Of a stretch of DNA of 64,000 bases, positions 44,742-53,643 are shown piece by piece. Source of the DNA: an uncultured Eubacteriales bacterium (GTDB lineage: Bacteria; Bacillota; Clostridia; Oscillospirales; Acutalibacteraceae); NCBI GenBank assembly GCA_934488615.1, contig CAKSSJ010000008.1:1-64000 (forward strand), read 5' to 3'. Numbering within the stretch: position 1 is the stretch's first letter; each line of letters begins with the position of its first letter. Under the pieces are notes generated by a model. The model made no database searches. It worked only from the letters and a program-made list of their open reading frames with translations, and was not told the origin of the DNA. Both the position numbers and the translations under genes were made by a program.

Positions 44742-45281
44742 TTATTTCGTAGATTTTTCAAACAAGCTTCCCGAATGGCAGTCGATTCCGACAATCAACG
44801 GGAATTTATCAAGCACAATTCTTTTGACCGATTCACAGCCGAGGTCAAAAAATGCTATCTCCTTACATTCCTTAACGCATTTTGCGGCGAGCGCTCCCGC
44901 ACCGCCGACCGCGCAAAGGTATACCGCATTGTTTCTGATTATTGCGTCACAAACGCTCTTATCTCTGCCGCCCTTTCCGATCATCGCCGCCAGTCCTTTG
45001 TCAAGGAGCAACGGTGCAAACGGATCCATTCTTCCTGAGGTTGTCGGGCCGCATGAGCCGATCGGAAGTCCCTGCGGCGCAGGGGTAGGACCTGCGTAAT
45101 AAATACACGCTCCGTCAAGGTCAAACGGCAGCTCGCCGCCCTCCTCAATGAGCTTGACTATTCTTTTATGCGCCGCGTCGCGCGAGGTATAGACCACTCC
45201 CGAGAGGATAACTCTGTCCCCTGCCCGAAGCTCCTTAGCCCTTTCCTTAAGCTCTGACGCGTCCAGAATATATTCAGCCAT
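44742..45281 (-). CDS. Class I fumarase/tartrate dehydratase beta subunit
   Basis: A 179-residue protein equal to the C-terminal (beta) part of class I Fe-S fumarases. AGDRVILSGVVYTSRDAAHKRI, YYAGPTPAPQG and SCGPTTSGRMDPFAP are the family motifs. Such enzymes need an alpha subunit that carries the 4Fe-4S cluster; no alpha gene is in the window, so it must lie elsewhere. It overlaps the coiled-coil gene by one base. Confidence 0.92.
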   Translation of the reverse strand: MAEYILDASELKERAKELRAGDRVILSGVVYTSRDAAHKRIVKLIEEGGELPFDLDGACIYYAGPTPAPQGLPIGSCGPTTSGRMDPFAPLLLDKGLAAMIGKGGRDKSVCDAIIRNNAVYLCAVGGAGALAAKCVKECKEIAFFDLGCESVKRIVLDKFPLIVGIDCHSGSLFEKSTK

Positions 45282-45766
45282 TAACTCAACTCCCGAATAA
45301 GCTGTTCAAGCAATTCCGCCGCCTTCTGCGGATCTTCTTTTACCTTGTCAATTTTTTTCGCCGCTTTTTTTATCTGCGACTGTGCGCTTTTTTTTATCTT
45401 TGCCGCCGCCGCTTCGGCTGATTCGACCAGCTTATCGCAACGCGCTATTGTTTCCTCGGCGGCCTTTTTGTCTGCCGACTCCTCTGCCTGCTTTTCGAGC
45501 ATCTCAGTCTTGGCTCTCAATCGCTTTGCGCTTTCCTCGGCTTCATTGCATCTCAGCTCAAGCCCCTCAGCTTTCCTTTCGGCGGCTTCCGCTTTTGCCT
45601 TAAGCTCTCTGTTTTCATCGGTGAGGGATCTGATCTGCCTGTCCTTGTCGGATATCAGGCTTTTATACTCCTGCTGTGTCTTTTTCAACTGCTGAATATA
45701 ATTTATAACAGACTGACGGTCAAATCCGCCGAACGGAGTTTTTTTAAAAAGAACTTCTTCTTTCAT
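45281..45766 (-). CDS. DivIVA-like coiled-coil protein
   Basis: A 161-residue protein starting MKEEVLFKKTPFGGFDRQSV, which resembles the N-terminal membrane-targeting part of DivIVA-like proteins (GGFxxxxV, then YI). Residues about 22-125 are a continuous coiled coil (Glu/Lys/Ala heptads). ATG 45766 follows AAAGGAT by 8 nt; the open frame extends to a TTG at 45772. Role unknown; cell-pole or division-site scaffolding is a guess. It sits between the large anchored protein and the fumarase subunit. Confidence 0.75.
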   Translation of the reverse strand: MKEEVLFKKTPFGGFDRQSVINYIQQLKKTQQEYKSLISDKDRQIRSLTDENRELKAKAEAAERKAEGLELRCNEAEESAKRLRAKTEMLEKQAEESADKKAAEETIARCDKLVESAEAAAAKIKKSAQSQIKKAAKKIDKVKEDPQKAAELLEQLIRELS

Positions 45767-45794
45767 TGTCAATCATCCTTTCAGTTTTGCGTAT

Positions 45795-47867
45795 TTAACC
45801 GATATACAGTATTCCCGTTACGCCGCTGCCGCATTTCACTGCGCCGTTTTTCAGCGAATAACAGTACAGATCGCCGCTGCCGCTCTTGTAATTCTTGATA
45901 TAAGCGAAGGCGTCGTCGCTGTAAACGAAATTGTTCAGGTTCAGGTCGCTGTCAACCAATGCATAGCCTGTTCCGTCATATATTCCGACGGAAACCAACT
46001 CCTCGGAATCGTTCTGCCTTGCAAGAATTATCGTGAACGAATCACTGACGGCAAAGTATGAATAAACGTTCTTACAAATTTCCGCTTTTCCCGTTTTCGG
46101 GAGGAATTTATATAGGCTTCTTGCGCCGTTGGATTCGAGCTTTTCATAATATACCGTGTTTCCGACAGAGACGCAGTCCGAAACCTTGGAATCTATCAGC
46201 CTCTTGTTAGCCGTTTCCGTATTCTCTGCGACGCTGTAATAAAGCTCACTGTCCGTAATCCCGTAAACCGCGTTTGAGCTGCCGAAGATAAACTGAGTTT
46301 TTTCAACATCATATCCCGAAAGCTCATATTCAAATACCTTTGTTCCGTCATATCTTGAGCAGAAGCTTGAATCGCTGACATCATAGGAGCTTTGAACGGC
46401 ATTGCGCACATAGTCCATCGCCTTTTGAACGCTTGAGCTTCTCGCAATTTCCGTTAGACTGTCCATGCTGATGCTGTCGCCGACACCAATCACCGTTTTT
46501 TTGTATATAAGACCCGGATCGCCGCTTTTTTCGAATTCAATAACATTCTCCAGCTTAACTCCCGAAACAAGTCTGTGAGATGTACCCGATTTGTAGGCAT
46601 AGCAGGTGTATTCGTCCCCGACAGCCAGTCCGAGGTCAAGCTTGTCCAGCTCCTCACGGAGCTGATCTCTGACCGCTTTCATCTCATACTGATGCTTCGC
46701 GGCATTGTATTTTGCAGTGTCAAGAACCCTTCTTTTAAAGATAAAGCCCTTTTCCACCATGTAATCGCTTTCAATCGGCTTTTGAATTTTCATGTCGCTG
46801 TCATAATAATCATCGGTTATAAAATCCTGCCAATTGATATTTGATGTGTTCTTTTTGAAATAATAGAGATTTCCGCCGTAGGTATAGTCATTGAGATAAA
46901 CCTCGCCGACGTCCTCGCAGATCTGCACAGGCTTTTCATCGCTCTTTACGGAATAGACATTTACATTTGTGCTTTTACCTGTCTGCTGAGTGTAAATGAT
47001 CTCATAGTCATTGCTGTCGCCTGTGTATTTCACATGGCTGATTCTGCTCGCAACATTCTCTCTGTTATCGCCGAATTTTGCCCTGTGCAATGAATAAACA
47101 TTGCCGCTCCTGCGCGTGAAATAAACCGTATTTCCGACTGACGGAGGATAGTATTCCTCGACCGATTCGGCTACCGTTTCCGCCTTTTGCAGCTCGGTGC
47201 TGTACATATAACAGCTTGTTATGTTTGATTTTGTTATACCGTAGCAGGCAAAGAGTCCGTCCTTGGTGGTTTTCCAGCCTTCGTCGATACCCTTTTCGAT
47301 AAATTTGCCCTGCTTCTTTAATGATTTTTTGCTTCCGACCTCGATCATTCTGAGGTCATATTTTCCCGTTGCGGACGATGTGTTTCTGCTGAACCAGACA
47401 TACATTCCGTCCGTTGAAACCGAGATTTCTCTTGCCTCTCCGATGTCATAGCTCTCACCGTCGGCAAGTCTGATGGTTGTGCTTTTGTCCGTCGTGCGGT
47501 AAACCGCCGTAACGGGCGATACGTTTTTATCCGCTCTCGTAACGCCGAAATAAGCGCCTGCCATTGCGCCCGCAACCACAACCGCGATAACGGCGCAGGC
47601 AATCAGCGTCTTTATCCATGAAGCCCTCTTTGAGGGAATTTTTTTCTTTTTAAAGCTACTTTTTTTCTCATTATTTCTGCTTTCCGCTTTTTTTGTTTCA
47701 AAATCAAGAACTATTCTTTCAGTCTCGGGGATATCATCCAACGGCTGAATATCTCCCGAAAAGCTCATTGCGTCATAAATTGGCAAAAGCTCAGACTTCT
47801 GCACTGCCTGAGCGTCACTGTCATATTCACTGTTTAACAGTCTGATGTCGTCGCTTTCTTTCATCAT
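45795..47867 (-). CDS. Single-pass membrane protein with large outer domain
   Basis: About 690 residues; the start is one of two adjacent ATGs (47867 or 47864) behind GGAGAG. An N-terminal cytoplasmic part of about 80 residues is acidic, then a basic stretch (KKSSFKKKKIPSKR) and one membrane segment (IKTLIACAVIAVVVAGAMAGAYFGV). The outer part of about 580 residues is made of repeated short beta motifs (e.g. GNTVYFTRRSGNVY, GNLYYFKKNT, GNTVYYEKL), as in beta-propeller-like DUF5050 proteins. No catalytic site recognised. Two RNA hairpins precede the ribosome binding site. Confidence 0.72.
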   Translation of the reverse strand: MMKESDDIRLLNSEYDSDAQAVQKSELLPIYDAMSFSGDIQPLDDIPETERIVLDFETKKAESRNNEKKSSFKKKKIPSKRASWIKTLIACAVIAVVVAGAMAGAYFGVTRADKNVSPVTAVYRTTDKSTTIRLADGESYDIGEAREISVSTDGMYVWFSRNTSSATGKYDLRMIEVGSKKSLKKQGKFIEKGIDEGWKTTKDGLFACYGITKSNITSCYMYSTELQKAETVAESVEEYYPPSVGNTVYFTRRSGNVYSLHRAKFGDNRENVASRISHVKYTGDSNDYEIIYTQQTGKSTNVNVYSVKSDEKPVQICEDVGEVYLNDYTYGGNLYYFKKNTSNINWQDFITDDYYDSDMKIQKPIESDYMVEKGFIFKRRVLDTAKYNAAKHQYEMKAVRDQLREELDKLDLGLAVGDEYTCYAYKSGTSHRLVSGVKLENVIEFEKSGDPGLIYKKTVIGVGDSISMDSLTEIARSSSVQKAMDYVRNAVQSSYDVSDSSFCSRYDGTKVFEYELSGYDVEKTQFIFGSSNAVYGITDSELYYSVAENTETANKRLIDSKVSDCVSVGNTVYYEKLESNGARSLYKFLPKTGKAEICKNVYSYFAVSDSFTIILARQNDSEELVSVGIYDGTGYALVDSDLNLNNFVYSDDAFAYIKNYKSGSGDLYCYSLKNGAVKCGSGVTGILYIG

Positions 47868-47882
47868 TTCTCTCCGAGTCCC

Positions 47883-47944
47883 GTTCCGCCCGCGAACAGG
47901 CGGAACAGGATAATACTTCGCAAATTGCACGTCTGAACCGTGCA
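47883..47944 (-). other. Two hairpins in the leader of the membrane-protein gene
   Basis: GTTCCGCC / GGCGGAAC (47883-47906, 8-nt loop) and TGCACG / CGTGCA (47926-47944) lie between the transketolase stop and the next ribosome binding site. Neither has a T tract. They may affect mRNA processing or translation in the long operon. Confidence 0.5.
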
Positions 47945-47956
47945 TAGCTGCCCTAA

Positions 47957-48904
47957 TTATTTCATTGAAATAGCTTTTTTAGCCTTTTCAACAATGTTCG
48001 AAGCACAAAGGCCGTAGATCTTGAGCATCTCTACCGCGGGACCTGAGCCGCCGAACTTATCCTCAACGCCGACTCTTACAACGGGAACAGGCTTGCCCTC
48101 ACAGACAACCTCTGTAACCGCAGAGCCGAGACCGCCGATAACGCTGTGCTCCTCGGCTGTAACAATTGCGCCCGTCTCCTCAGCCGCCTTGAGAATGATG
48201 TCTCTGTCGATCGGCTTGATGGTATGGATATTGATAACTCTTGCCGAGATACCCTCTTCCTTGAGCATATCCTTGGCAATCATAGCCTCATTTACCATAA
48301 GACCCGTTGCGACGATAGTAACGTCACTGCCGTCTGCAAGCTCGATGCCCTTGCCGATCTCGAATTTATAGGTATCGGGATCGTTAAAGCGCGGAACTGC
48401 AAGTCTGCCGAAGCGGAGATAAACAGGGCCCTCATACTCTGCCGCCGCAAAAACAGCCGCACGGGCTTCTACGTCGTCAGCAGGGTTGATAATAGTCATA
48501 CCCGGGATAGTTCTCATAAGAGCGATATCCTCACAGCACTGGTGGCTTGCACCGTCCTCACCTACGGAAATACCTGCGTGTGTTGCGCCAAGCTTAACGT
48601 TGAGGTGGGGATAACCGATAGTGTTTCTGACCTGTTCGAAAGCACGGCCTGCAAGGAACATTGCGAAGGAGCTTGCGAAAACGGTGTGACCCGTTGTTGC
48701 GAGACCTGCGGCAACGCCTACCATATTACATTCGGCAATTCCTGCGTCAAAGAATCTTTCGGGGAATGCCTTCTTGAACATACCTGTTTTTGTTGCGGCG
48801 GCAAGATCGGCGTCCATAACAATAAGGCTCTTGTCCTTCTCGCCAAGCTCAACCAAAGCTTTACCGTAAGCTTCTCTTGTTGCTGTTTTGATTACGTCTG
48901 CCAT
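47957..48904 (-). CDS. Transketolase, C-terminal subunit
   Basis: A 315-residue protein with the pyrimidine-binding domain (DADLAAATKTGMFKKAFPERFFDAGIAECNMVG, split here only by position) and the C-terminal domain (ADGSDVTIVATGLMVNEA, VVRVGVEDKFGGSG). It pairs with the upstream subunit to form a complete TPP-dependent transketolase of the pentose phosphate pathway. Two-gene transketolases are common in Clostridia. It starts 3 nt after the N-terminal subunit gene. Confidence 0.93.
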   Translation of the reverse strand: MADVIKTATREAYGKALVELGEKDKSLIVMDADLAAATKTGMFKKAFPERFFDAGIAECNMVGVAAGLATTGHTVFASSFAMFLAGRAFEQVRNTIGYPHLNVKLGATHAGISVGEDGASHQCCEDIALMRTIPGMTIINPADDVEARAAVFAAAEYEGPVYLRFGRLAVPRFNDPDTYKFEIGKGIELADGSDVTIVATGLMVNEAMIAKDMLKEEGISARVINIHTIKPIDRDIILKAAEETGAIVTAEEHSVIGGLGSAVTEVVCEGKPVPVVRVGVEDKFGGSGPAVEMLKIYGLCASNIVEKAKKAISMK

Positions 48905-48907
48905 CTT

Positions 48908-49750
48908 TTACGCCTCCAATTCTGCAAGTTGTGCTTTAAGCTCGTTCATAGCCTGCTCATACTGCTCGGCATTCGGAGCCGTACCGTGCCAGGAGCACTG
49001 ATCCTCCATGAAGGAAACGCCCTTGCCCTTTACGGTTTTTGCAATAATAGCCGTAGGCTTACCCTTGAACTCGGCGGCCGCCTTGAAAGCTGCGTCGATC
49101 TCGTCAAATGAATGACCGTAGATTTCAATAACATTCCAGCCGAATGCGCGGAATTTCTCGGGAATCGGATACGGAGAGTTGACCTCTGCGATAGAGCCGT
49201 CTATCTGAAGATTGTTGTTATCGACAACGGCGCAGAGATTGTCAAGACCCTTTGCTGCGGCAAACATAGCTGCTTCCCAGACCTGTCCTTCTTCGATTTC
49301 GCCGTCGCCGAGAACGGTATAAACTCTGTAATCCTTCTTATCAAGCTTTCCTGCGAGAGCCATGCCGACTGCCGTAGAAATACCCTGGCCGAGAGAGCCT
49401 GTGCTCATATCAACGCCGGGAGTACGGTTCATGCTCGGATGACCCTGAAGCATTGCACCGGGCTTACGAAGATTTTTAAGCTCAGATACGGGGAAGAAGC
49501 CCTTGTTTGCGAGAACCGCATAGAGAGCCGGAGCCGTATGACCCTTTGAAAGAACAAATCTGTCTCTGTTCTCGTCCTTGGGATTTTTCGGATCAACATT
49601 CATGTGGTCGAAATAAAGATATGTGAGAATATCCGCTACTGAGAGCGATCCGCCCGGGTGACCCGATTTTGCATTGAACACACCTTCGATCACGCCCATA
49701 CGAACCGTACAAGCCTTGATCTGTAATTGTTTTTTAGTTACTGCGTCCAA
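48908..49750 (-). CDS. Transketolase, N-terminal subunit
   Basis: A 280-residue TPP-binding subunit. SGHPGGSLSVADILTYLYF, LSKGHTAPALYA and the TPP/Mg motif GDGEIEEGQVWEA...NNNLQ are intact. The start is TTG (49750), preceded by GGAGGTG. It follows rluD by 14 nt. Confidence 0.94.
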   Translation of the reverse strand: MDAVTKKQLQIKACTVRMGVIEGVFNAKSGHPGGSLSVADILTYLYFDHMNVDPKNPKDENRDRFVLSKGHTAPALYAVLANKGFFPVSELKNLRKPGAMLQGHPSMNRTPGVDMSTGSLGQGISTAVGMALAGKLDKKDYRVYTVLGDGEIEEGQVWEAAMFAAAKGLDNLCAVVDNNNLQIDGSIAEVNSPYPIPEKFRAFGWNVIEIYGHSFDEIDAAFKAAAEFKGKPTAIIAKTVKGKGVSFMEDQCSWHGTAPNAEQYEQAMNELKAQLAELEA

Positions 49751-49764
49751 AAAAACACCTCCAA

Positions 49765-50685
49765 TTATTCGCTTAAATTTTGTTTTTTCAAGAAATCCTT
49801 AAAATACTCCGGAACCTCTGCACTGAACTCAAGGTATCTTCCGTCTCTTGGGTGCTTGAACCCGATAAGTCCTGCGTGCAGACATTGTCCGTTCAATGAG
49901 GTTACTCCGTTTTTCGGCCCGTAAATATTATCGCCCGCAACAGGGTGGCCGATATACGCCATATGAACTCTTATCTGGTGAGTTCTGCCAGTTTCAAGAG
50001 TAACCTTGATATATGCAAATTTCTCATTCTGATCGATCACTTCATAATGAGAAACGGCATCCTTTGAATTCTGATAGATAACGCACATTTTCTTTCTGTC
50101 GTTGGGATTTCTGCCGATCGGCGCATTGACCGTTCCGCTCATTTCCTTAAAATGTCCGTGCACTACCGCTCTGTATTGCCTGGTAAAGCTGTGCTCCTTG
50201 ATTTGAGCAGCAAGCTTTTCATGGGCAAAGTCATTCTTTGCAACTATCAGCAGTCCGCTTGTGTTCTTGTCGATACGGTGCACAATTCCCGGGCGGATAA
50301 CTCCGTTGATTCCCGAAAGACTGCTTCCGCAATGGTAAAGCAAAGCGTTTACAAGCGTTCCGTCGTAATTGCCCGCCGCAGGGTGAACTACCATTCCCCT
50401 CGGCTTGTTGACAACCAGCAGGTCGTCGTCCTCATAGATGATATCAAGAGGAATATTCTCGGGCTTTGCCTCAATCGTTTTAAGCTCGGGCATTGAGAAG
50501 CTTATCTCATCGCCGACCGAAACCCTAAACGATTTTGAGACAGGCTTACCGTTGACCTTAACCTCGCCGTCGTCAATAATATGCTGAATATGCGAACGGG
50601 TAAAGTCGGAGCATAAGTCCGACAGTGTTTTATCAATTCTCTCTCCCGAAAAATCCGAATCTATACGAAAGAAAAAATCACTCAT
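49765..50685 (-). CDS. rluD: RluD-type 23S rRNA pseudouridine synthase
   Basis: A 306-residue protein: an S4 RNA-binding domain (residues about 12-65, GERIDKTLSDLCSDFTRSHIQ) and a RluA-type catalytic domain with RPGIVHRIDKNTSGLLIVAKN, whose Asp is catalytic, then RTHQIRVHMAYIGHPV. ATG 50685 lies inside the end of lspA and follows GGGTGAAAGG; the longer frame to 50727 is unlikely. Exact target uridines are not readable. Gene pair lspA-rluD is conserved in Firmicutes. Confidence 0.92.
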   Translation of the reverse strand: MSDFFFRIDSDFSGERIDKTLSDLCSDFTRSHIQHIIDDGEVKVNGKPVSKSFRVSVGDEISFSMPELKTIEAKPENIPLDIIYEDDDLLVVNKPRGMVVHPAAGNYDGTLVNALLYHCGSSLSGINGVIRPGIVHRIDKNTSGLLIVAKNDFAHEKLAAQIKEHSFTRQYRAVVHGHFKEMSGTVNAPIGRNPNDRKKMCVIYQNSKDAVSHYEVIDQNEKFAYIKVTLETGRTHQIRVHMAYIGHPVAGDNIYGPKNGVTSLNGQCLHAGLIGFKHPRDGRYLEFSAEVPEYFKDFLKKQNLSE

Positions 50686-51160
50686 GCCTTTCACCCGTCT
50701 TTTTGCGGTCTTTGACCATATCGACAATGACGTAAATCATCAGCGCGATCGCGCCGACCGTCACAAGGATATCGGCAAAATTAAAAACGGCAAAATCCAT
50801 GAACTGAACATCTATAAAGTCCACAACATAGCCTTTTAGAATACGGTCAATAAGATTACCGAGTCCGCCCGAAACGATCATCACGGCACAGGTAAGGTAA
50901 AACTTTGACTTTATCTTTTTTGTTGCGATAAGAACTATGCCCGCGAGGATCACAATACCCGTAACCACTGAAAGCAGGGTCGTGTTCTGCGAAAAGGAGC
51001 CGAAAGCTGCTCCCGTGTTGCGGACATAATTCCAGCCGACAAAGCCGTTGATGAATTCCGCCGTGCCGATCGGCTGAAGATAACGTTCAACGAAGAACTT
51101 TATCACCTGATCGGCTGCCGTCAGAACCGCTATTGAAATAAAACTGATTAAAATGCTCAT
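50678..51160 (-). CDS. lspA: Lipoprotein signal peptidase (signal peptidase II)
   Basis: A 160-residue membrane protein with four membrane segments. Conserved elements: LTAADQVIKFFVE, YVRNTGAAFGSF, GGLGNLIDR and VFNFADI; the Asp residues of the last two form the aspartic protease site. It cleaves prolipoproteins such as ZnuA and the 12000-12401 product. Overlaps the divIVA stop by one base. Confidence 0.95.
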   Translation of the reverse strand: MSILISFISIAVLTAADQVIKFFVERYLQPIGTAEFINGFVGWNYVRNTGAAFGSFSQNTTLLSVVTGIVILAGIVLIATKKIKSKFYLTCAVMIVSGGLGNLIDRILKGYVVDFIDVQFMDFAVFNFADILVTVGAIALMIYVIVDMVKDRKKTGERHE

Positions 51161-52389
51161 TACTTCTTGAAAAAGCCCTTGATTTTTCCTGCCAGTCCGC
51201 CGTCGTTGCCGTCATCGTCAAGATCATCGTCATCAAGATCATCGAGATAATCATTGTCTCTGTCGTCTGTGGCGAAGGAATCAATATTTTCAAACTTAAG
51301 TCTGAAACCGTCCCTTGAATCGGATTCCTTCTTGGGCTTGGTAAACATAATATCCTGCGGCTCCGACTTTTGCTCGGTGCCGTAATCGTCAACGATCTTT
51401 TCAAGCTCCTCATCGCTTGCATCGTCAATATCGGGTACAACGAATTCGGCAGGCTCTTCATCAGGCTCCGTAGTTTCGTCCTCTTCATCTGCATATGCAG
51501 GGTCGGACTCCGCGTCGGTATCCTCTGTTTCGTAGATCATCTGCTGAAGATGCTCAACATCCATTGACTCCGCTTCTCTTGCCTCGGGAGCCTTTACCTC
51601 CTCGGGTGCTTCATCAAAAGGGATCTTTTCCTCTTCCGCGGGCTCCTCCTGCTTTTCTTCAACAGGTGCTTCGGCTGTCGGCTCCTCGGTTACGGGTTCC
51701 TCAACTGCCGGCTCCTCCGTTGCAGGCTCTTCTGCAACAGGCTCGTCCTCAACAGGCTCCTCTGTCGGCGCCTCTTCCTTTTTCTCCTCCTCGGTCATTT
51801 TTTCGATAACGACCTCGGGGAGATCCTTAATAAGCTCAAGCTGAGCGGCATACTGGCCGAGGATCTGCTGCTTGAACTTCGTAACCTCCTGCTTCATGGT
51901 CTCAAGAGCGGCAAGCTCCTTGATCATGTCGCTTCTTGCGTTTACGGAAGCCTCCTTGGATTCAACGACCGCCTTTTCAACGATCTCCTTAGCCTGCTTC
52001 TGAGCCTCTTCAACTATTGAATCCGCCTGATACTTTGCCTTTGAAAGTATCTCCTTAGCTGCGGCGTCAAGCTTTGCATTCTCTGTATCGGTTCTTTCCT
52101 GAACCTCGGCAACAAGCTTGTCTGCCTTCTCCTGCGCCTCACGAGTGATTCTCTCGGCGGCTCTCTGAGCCGTAATAAGCGCATTGCGGATATTGTCCTC
52201 GTCTTTTCTGTATTCCTCAAGTCTCTGTGCGAGAAGGTTGATCTTCTTATACATCTCTCCGTTTTCGCGGAACATCTGATCGAAAGATTCAACAACTTCT
52301 TTCAGGAAAGTATCTACACTTTCTGCTTTGTAAGCATTTCTTCCGGAGGCTTCAAAATGGTGATTTGCGATTTTTCCCGGTGTTAACAT
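51160..52389 (-). CDS. divIVA: DivIVA-family protein
   Basis: A 409-residue protein. N-terminal DivIVA domain: MLTPGKIANHHFEASGRNAYKAESVDTFL binds curved membrane; a long coiled coil (about 25-210) follows. The C-terminal half is unusually acidic and Pro/Glu-rich (EEPATEEPAVEEPVTEEP repeats, then DDLDDDDLDDDG), ending with basic GKIKGFFKK. It is longer than Bacillus DivIVA because of this tail. Located with sepF as in other Firmicutes division clusters; AGGAGG precedes the ATG. Confidence 0.9.
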   Translation of the reverse strand: MLTPGKIANHHFEASGRNAYKAESVDTFLKEVVESFDQMFRENGEMYKKINLLAQRLEEYRKDEDNIRNALITAQRAAERITREAQEKADKLVAEVQERTDTENAKLDAAAKEILSKAKYQADSIVEEAQKQAKEIVEKAVVESKEASVNARSDMIKELAALETMKQEVTKFKQQILGQYAAQLELIKDLPEVVIEKMTEEEKKEEAPTEEPVEDEPVAEEPATEEPAVEEPVTEEPTAEAPVEEKQEEPAEEEKIPFDEAPEEVKAPEAREAESMDVEHLQQMIYETEDTDAESDPAYADEEDETTEPDEEPAEFVVPDIDDASDEELEKIVDDYGTEQKSEPQDIMFTKPKKESDSRDGFRLKFENIDSFATDDRDNDYLDDLDDDDLDDDGNDGGLAGKIKGFFKK

Positions 52390-52425
52390 GATTTATTCCT
52401 CCTGTATTTTAAACAAAATTATTTA

Positions 52426-52899
52426 TCAGAAATTTGAACGTTCAACCTCGTCGAGAAGCTCTCCCGTCAGAGGAACGTTATAAGGCGTGATTATATAAGC
52501 ACGTCCTGCGACACGCTTGATATCGCCGTTGTTTGCATATGCAACGCCGCTGAGGAAGTCAATGATTCTGACCGTTGCATCGTTCGGGCAGGTCTCAAGG
52601 TTGAGAATAACAATTCTCTTCTCATTGAGCACATCTGCAACCGCGCCGACATCCTCGTATCTGTCCAGCTTCTTGAAAACGACGTGCGCCTTTGACGAAG
52701 CCGCGGCCGCCGCAGGAACAGATGATCGGATATCAACAACCTTGCTGTCACGGTCATTCTTGTGGCTGAACGAAAAATTGCTTCTTACGTCCCTTGAGTA
52801 ATCGTCTCTCTCGGGCTCTTCCTCTTCAACGTCAACATCATCAAGGAATTCCTCCTCCGACATATTGAACATGTTCTTAAATTTGTCCATCATTCCCAT
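52426..52899 (-). CDS. sepF: Cell division protein SepF
   Basis: A 157-residue protein. An N-terminal amphipathic membrane-binding helix (MGMMDKFKNMFNM), an acidic linker, and the SepF core (residues about 75-150: VVFKKLDRYEDVGAVADVL, IVILNLE, ATVRIIDFLSGVAYANNGDI, YIITPYNV). SepF links FtsZ filaments to the membrane. Between yggS and divIVA, the usual order. Confidence 0.95.
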   Translation of the reverse strand: MGMMDKFKNMFNMSEEEFLDDVDVEEEEPERDDYSRDVRSNFSFSHKNDRDSKVVDIRSSVPAAAAASSKAHVVFKKLDRYEDVGAVADVLNEKRIVILNLETCPNDATVRIIDFLSGVAYANNGDIKRVAGRAYIITPYNVPLTGELLDEVERSNF

Positions 52900-52917
52900 T
52901 ATAAAAATCCTCCTGAA

Positions 52918-53643
52918 TTAATATACTCGTTTGCCGAAAAGGGACGATCCCACTCTTACCATGGTCGAGCCTTCCAGTATCGCTTCAACGTAGTCGCCTG
53001 ACATACCCATCGACAATATGTCCATACTGATATTATCTAATTTTTTTGCCTTTATGTCAAGAAACATTCGGTTCATATTCATAAAAAATTTACGAATTTC
53101 GGCACTGCTGTCGCAAATCGGGGGTATTGCCATCAATCCGCGTACACGAACCGAGCCGATTTCGGATATTTCGCAGAGAGTTTCGGTCAGCTCCGACGGA
53201 TCAAGTCCGAACTTGCTGGCTTCCTCTCCGATGTTGATTTCAACCAAAACATCGGTAACTATCCCTTTTTTCGCAGAGACCTTGCCGATTTCCTTTGCAA
53301 CCTTGACGCTGTCAACGCTGTCTATCATGTCTACCTCGCCGACGATCTGCTTAACCTTATTGGTCTGCAAGTGTCCGATGAGGTGTCTTTCCACTCCGTC
53401 CAGGTGAAGCTCATCGCGCTTGCCGAGATATTCCTGAACGCGGTTTTCACCGATAAGGTCAATTCCGAGCGAAAGCGCATGATTGATATAAAGGCTGTCA
53501 ACCGTTTTGGTAACGCCCATCAGCCGCACAGCACCCTCGTCTCTGCCGCTTTCAAGCGTTGCCTTTTGTATGTTCTCTCTAATACGCTTGTAGTTTTCTT
53601 CAATATCCCTGAAGCGTTCCTCAACTAATGCTTTTTCCGTCAC
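52918..53643 (-). CDS. yggS: YggS-family PLP homeostasis protein
   Basis: A 241-residue PLP-binding TIM-barrel protein. VRLMGVTKTVDS contains the PLP lysine; GENRVQEYLGKRDEL, HLIGHLQTNKVKQIV and LSMGMSGDYVEAI, STMVRVGSSLFG are conserved. It maintains vitamin B6 and amino-acid balance rather than a single reaction. The start appears to be GTG (53643) with AAAGGA about 10 nt upstream; it overlaps the HlyD-like gene by 23 bp. Confidence 0.93.
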   Translation of the reverse strand: MTEKALVEERFRDIEENYKRIRENIQKATLESGRDEGAVRLMGVTKTVDSLYINHALSLGIDLIGENRVQEYLGKRDELHLDGVERHLIGHLQTNKVKQIVGEVDMIDSVDSVKVAKEIGKVSAKKGIVTDVLVEINIGEEASKFGLDPSELTETLCEISEIGSVRVRGLMAIPPICDSSAEIRKFFMNMNRMFLDIKAKKLDNISMDILSMGMSGDYVEAILEGSTMVRVGSSLFGKRVY

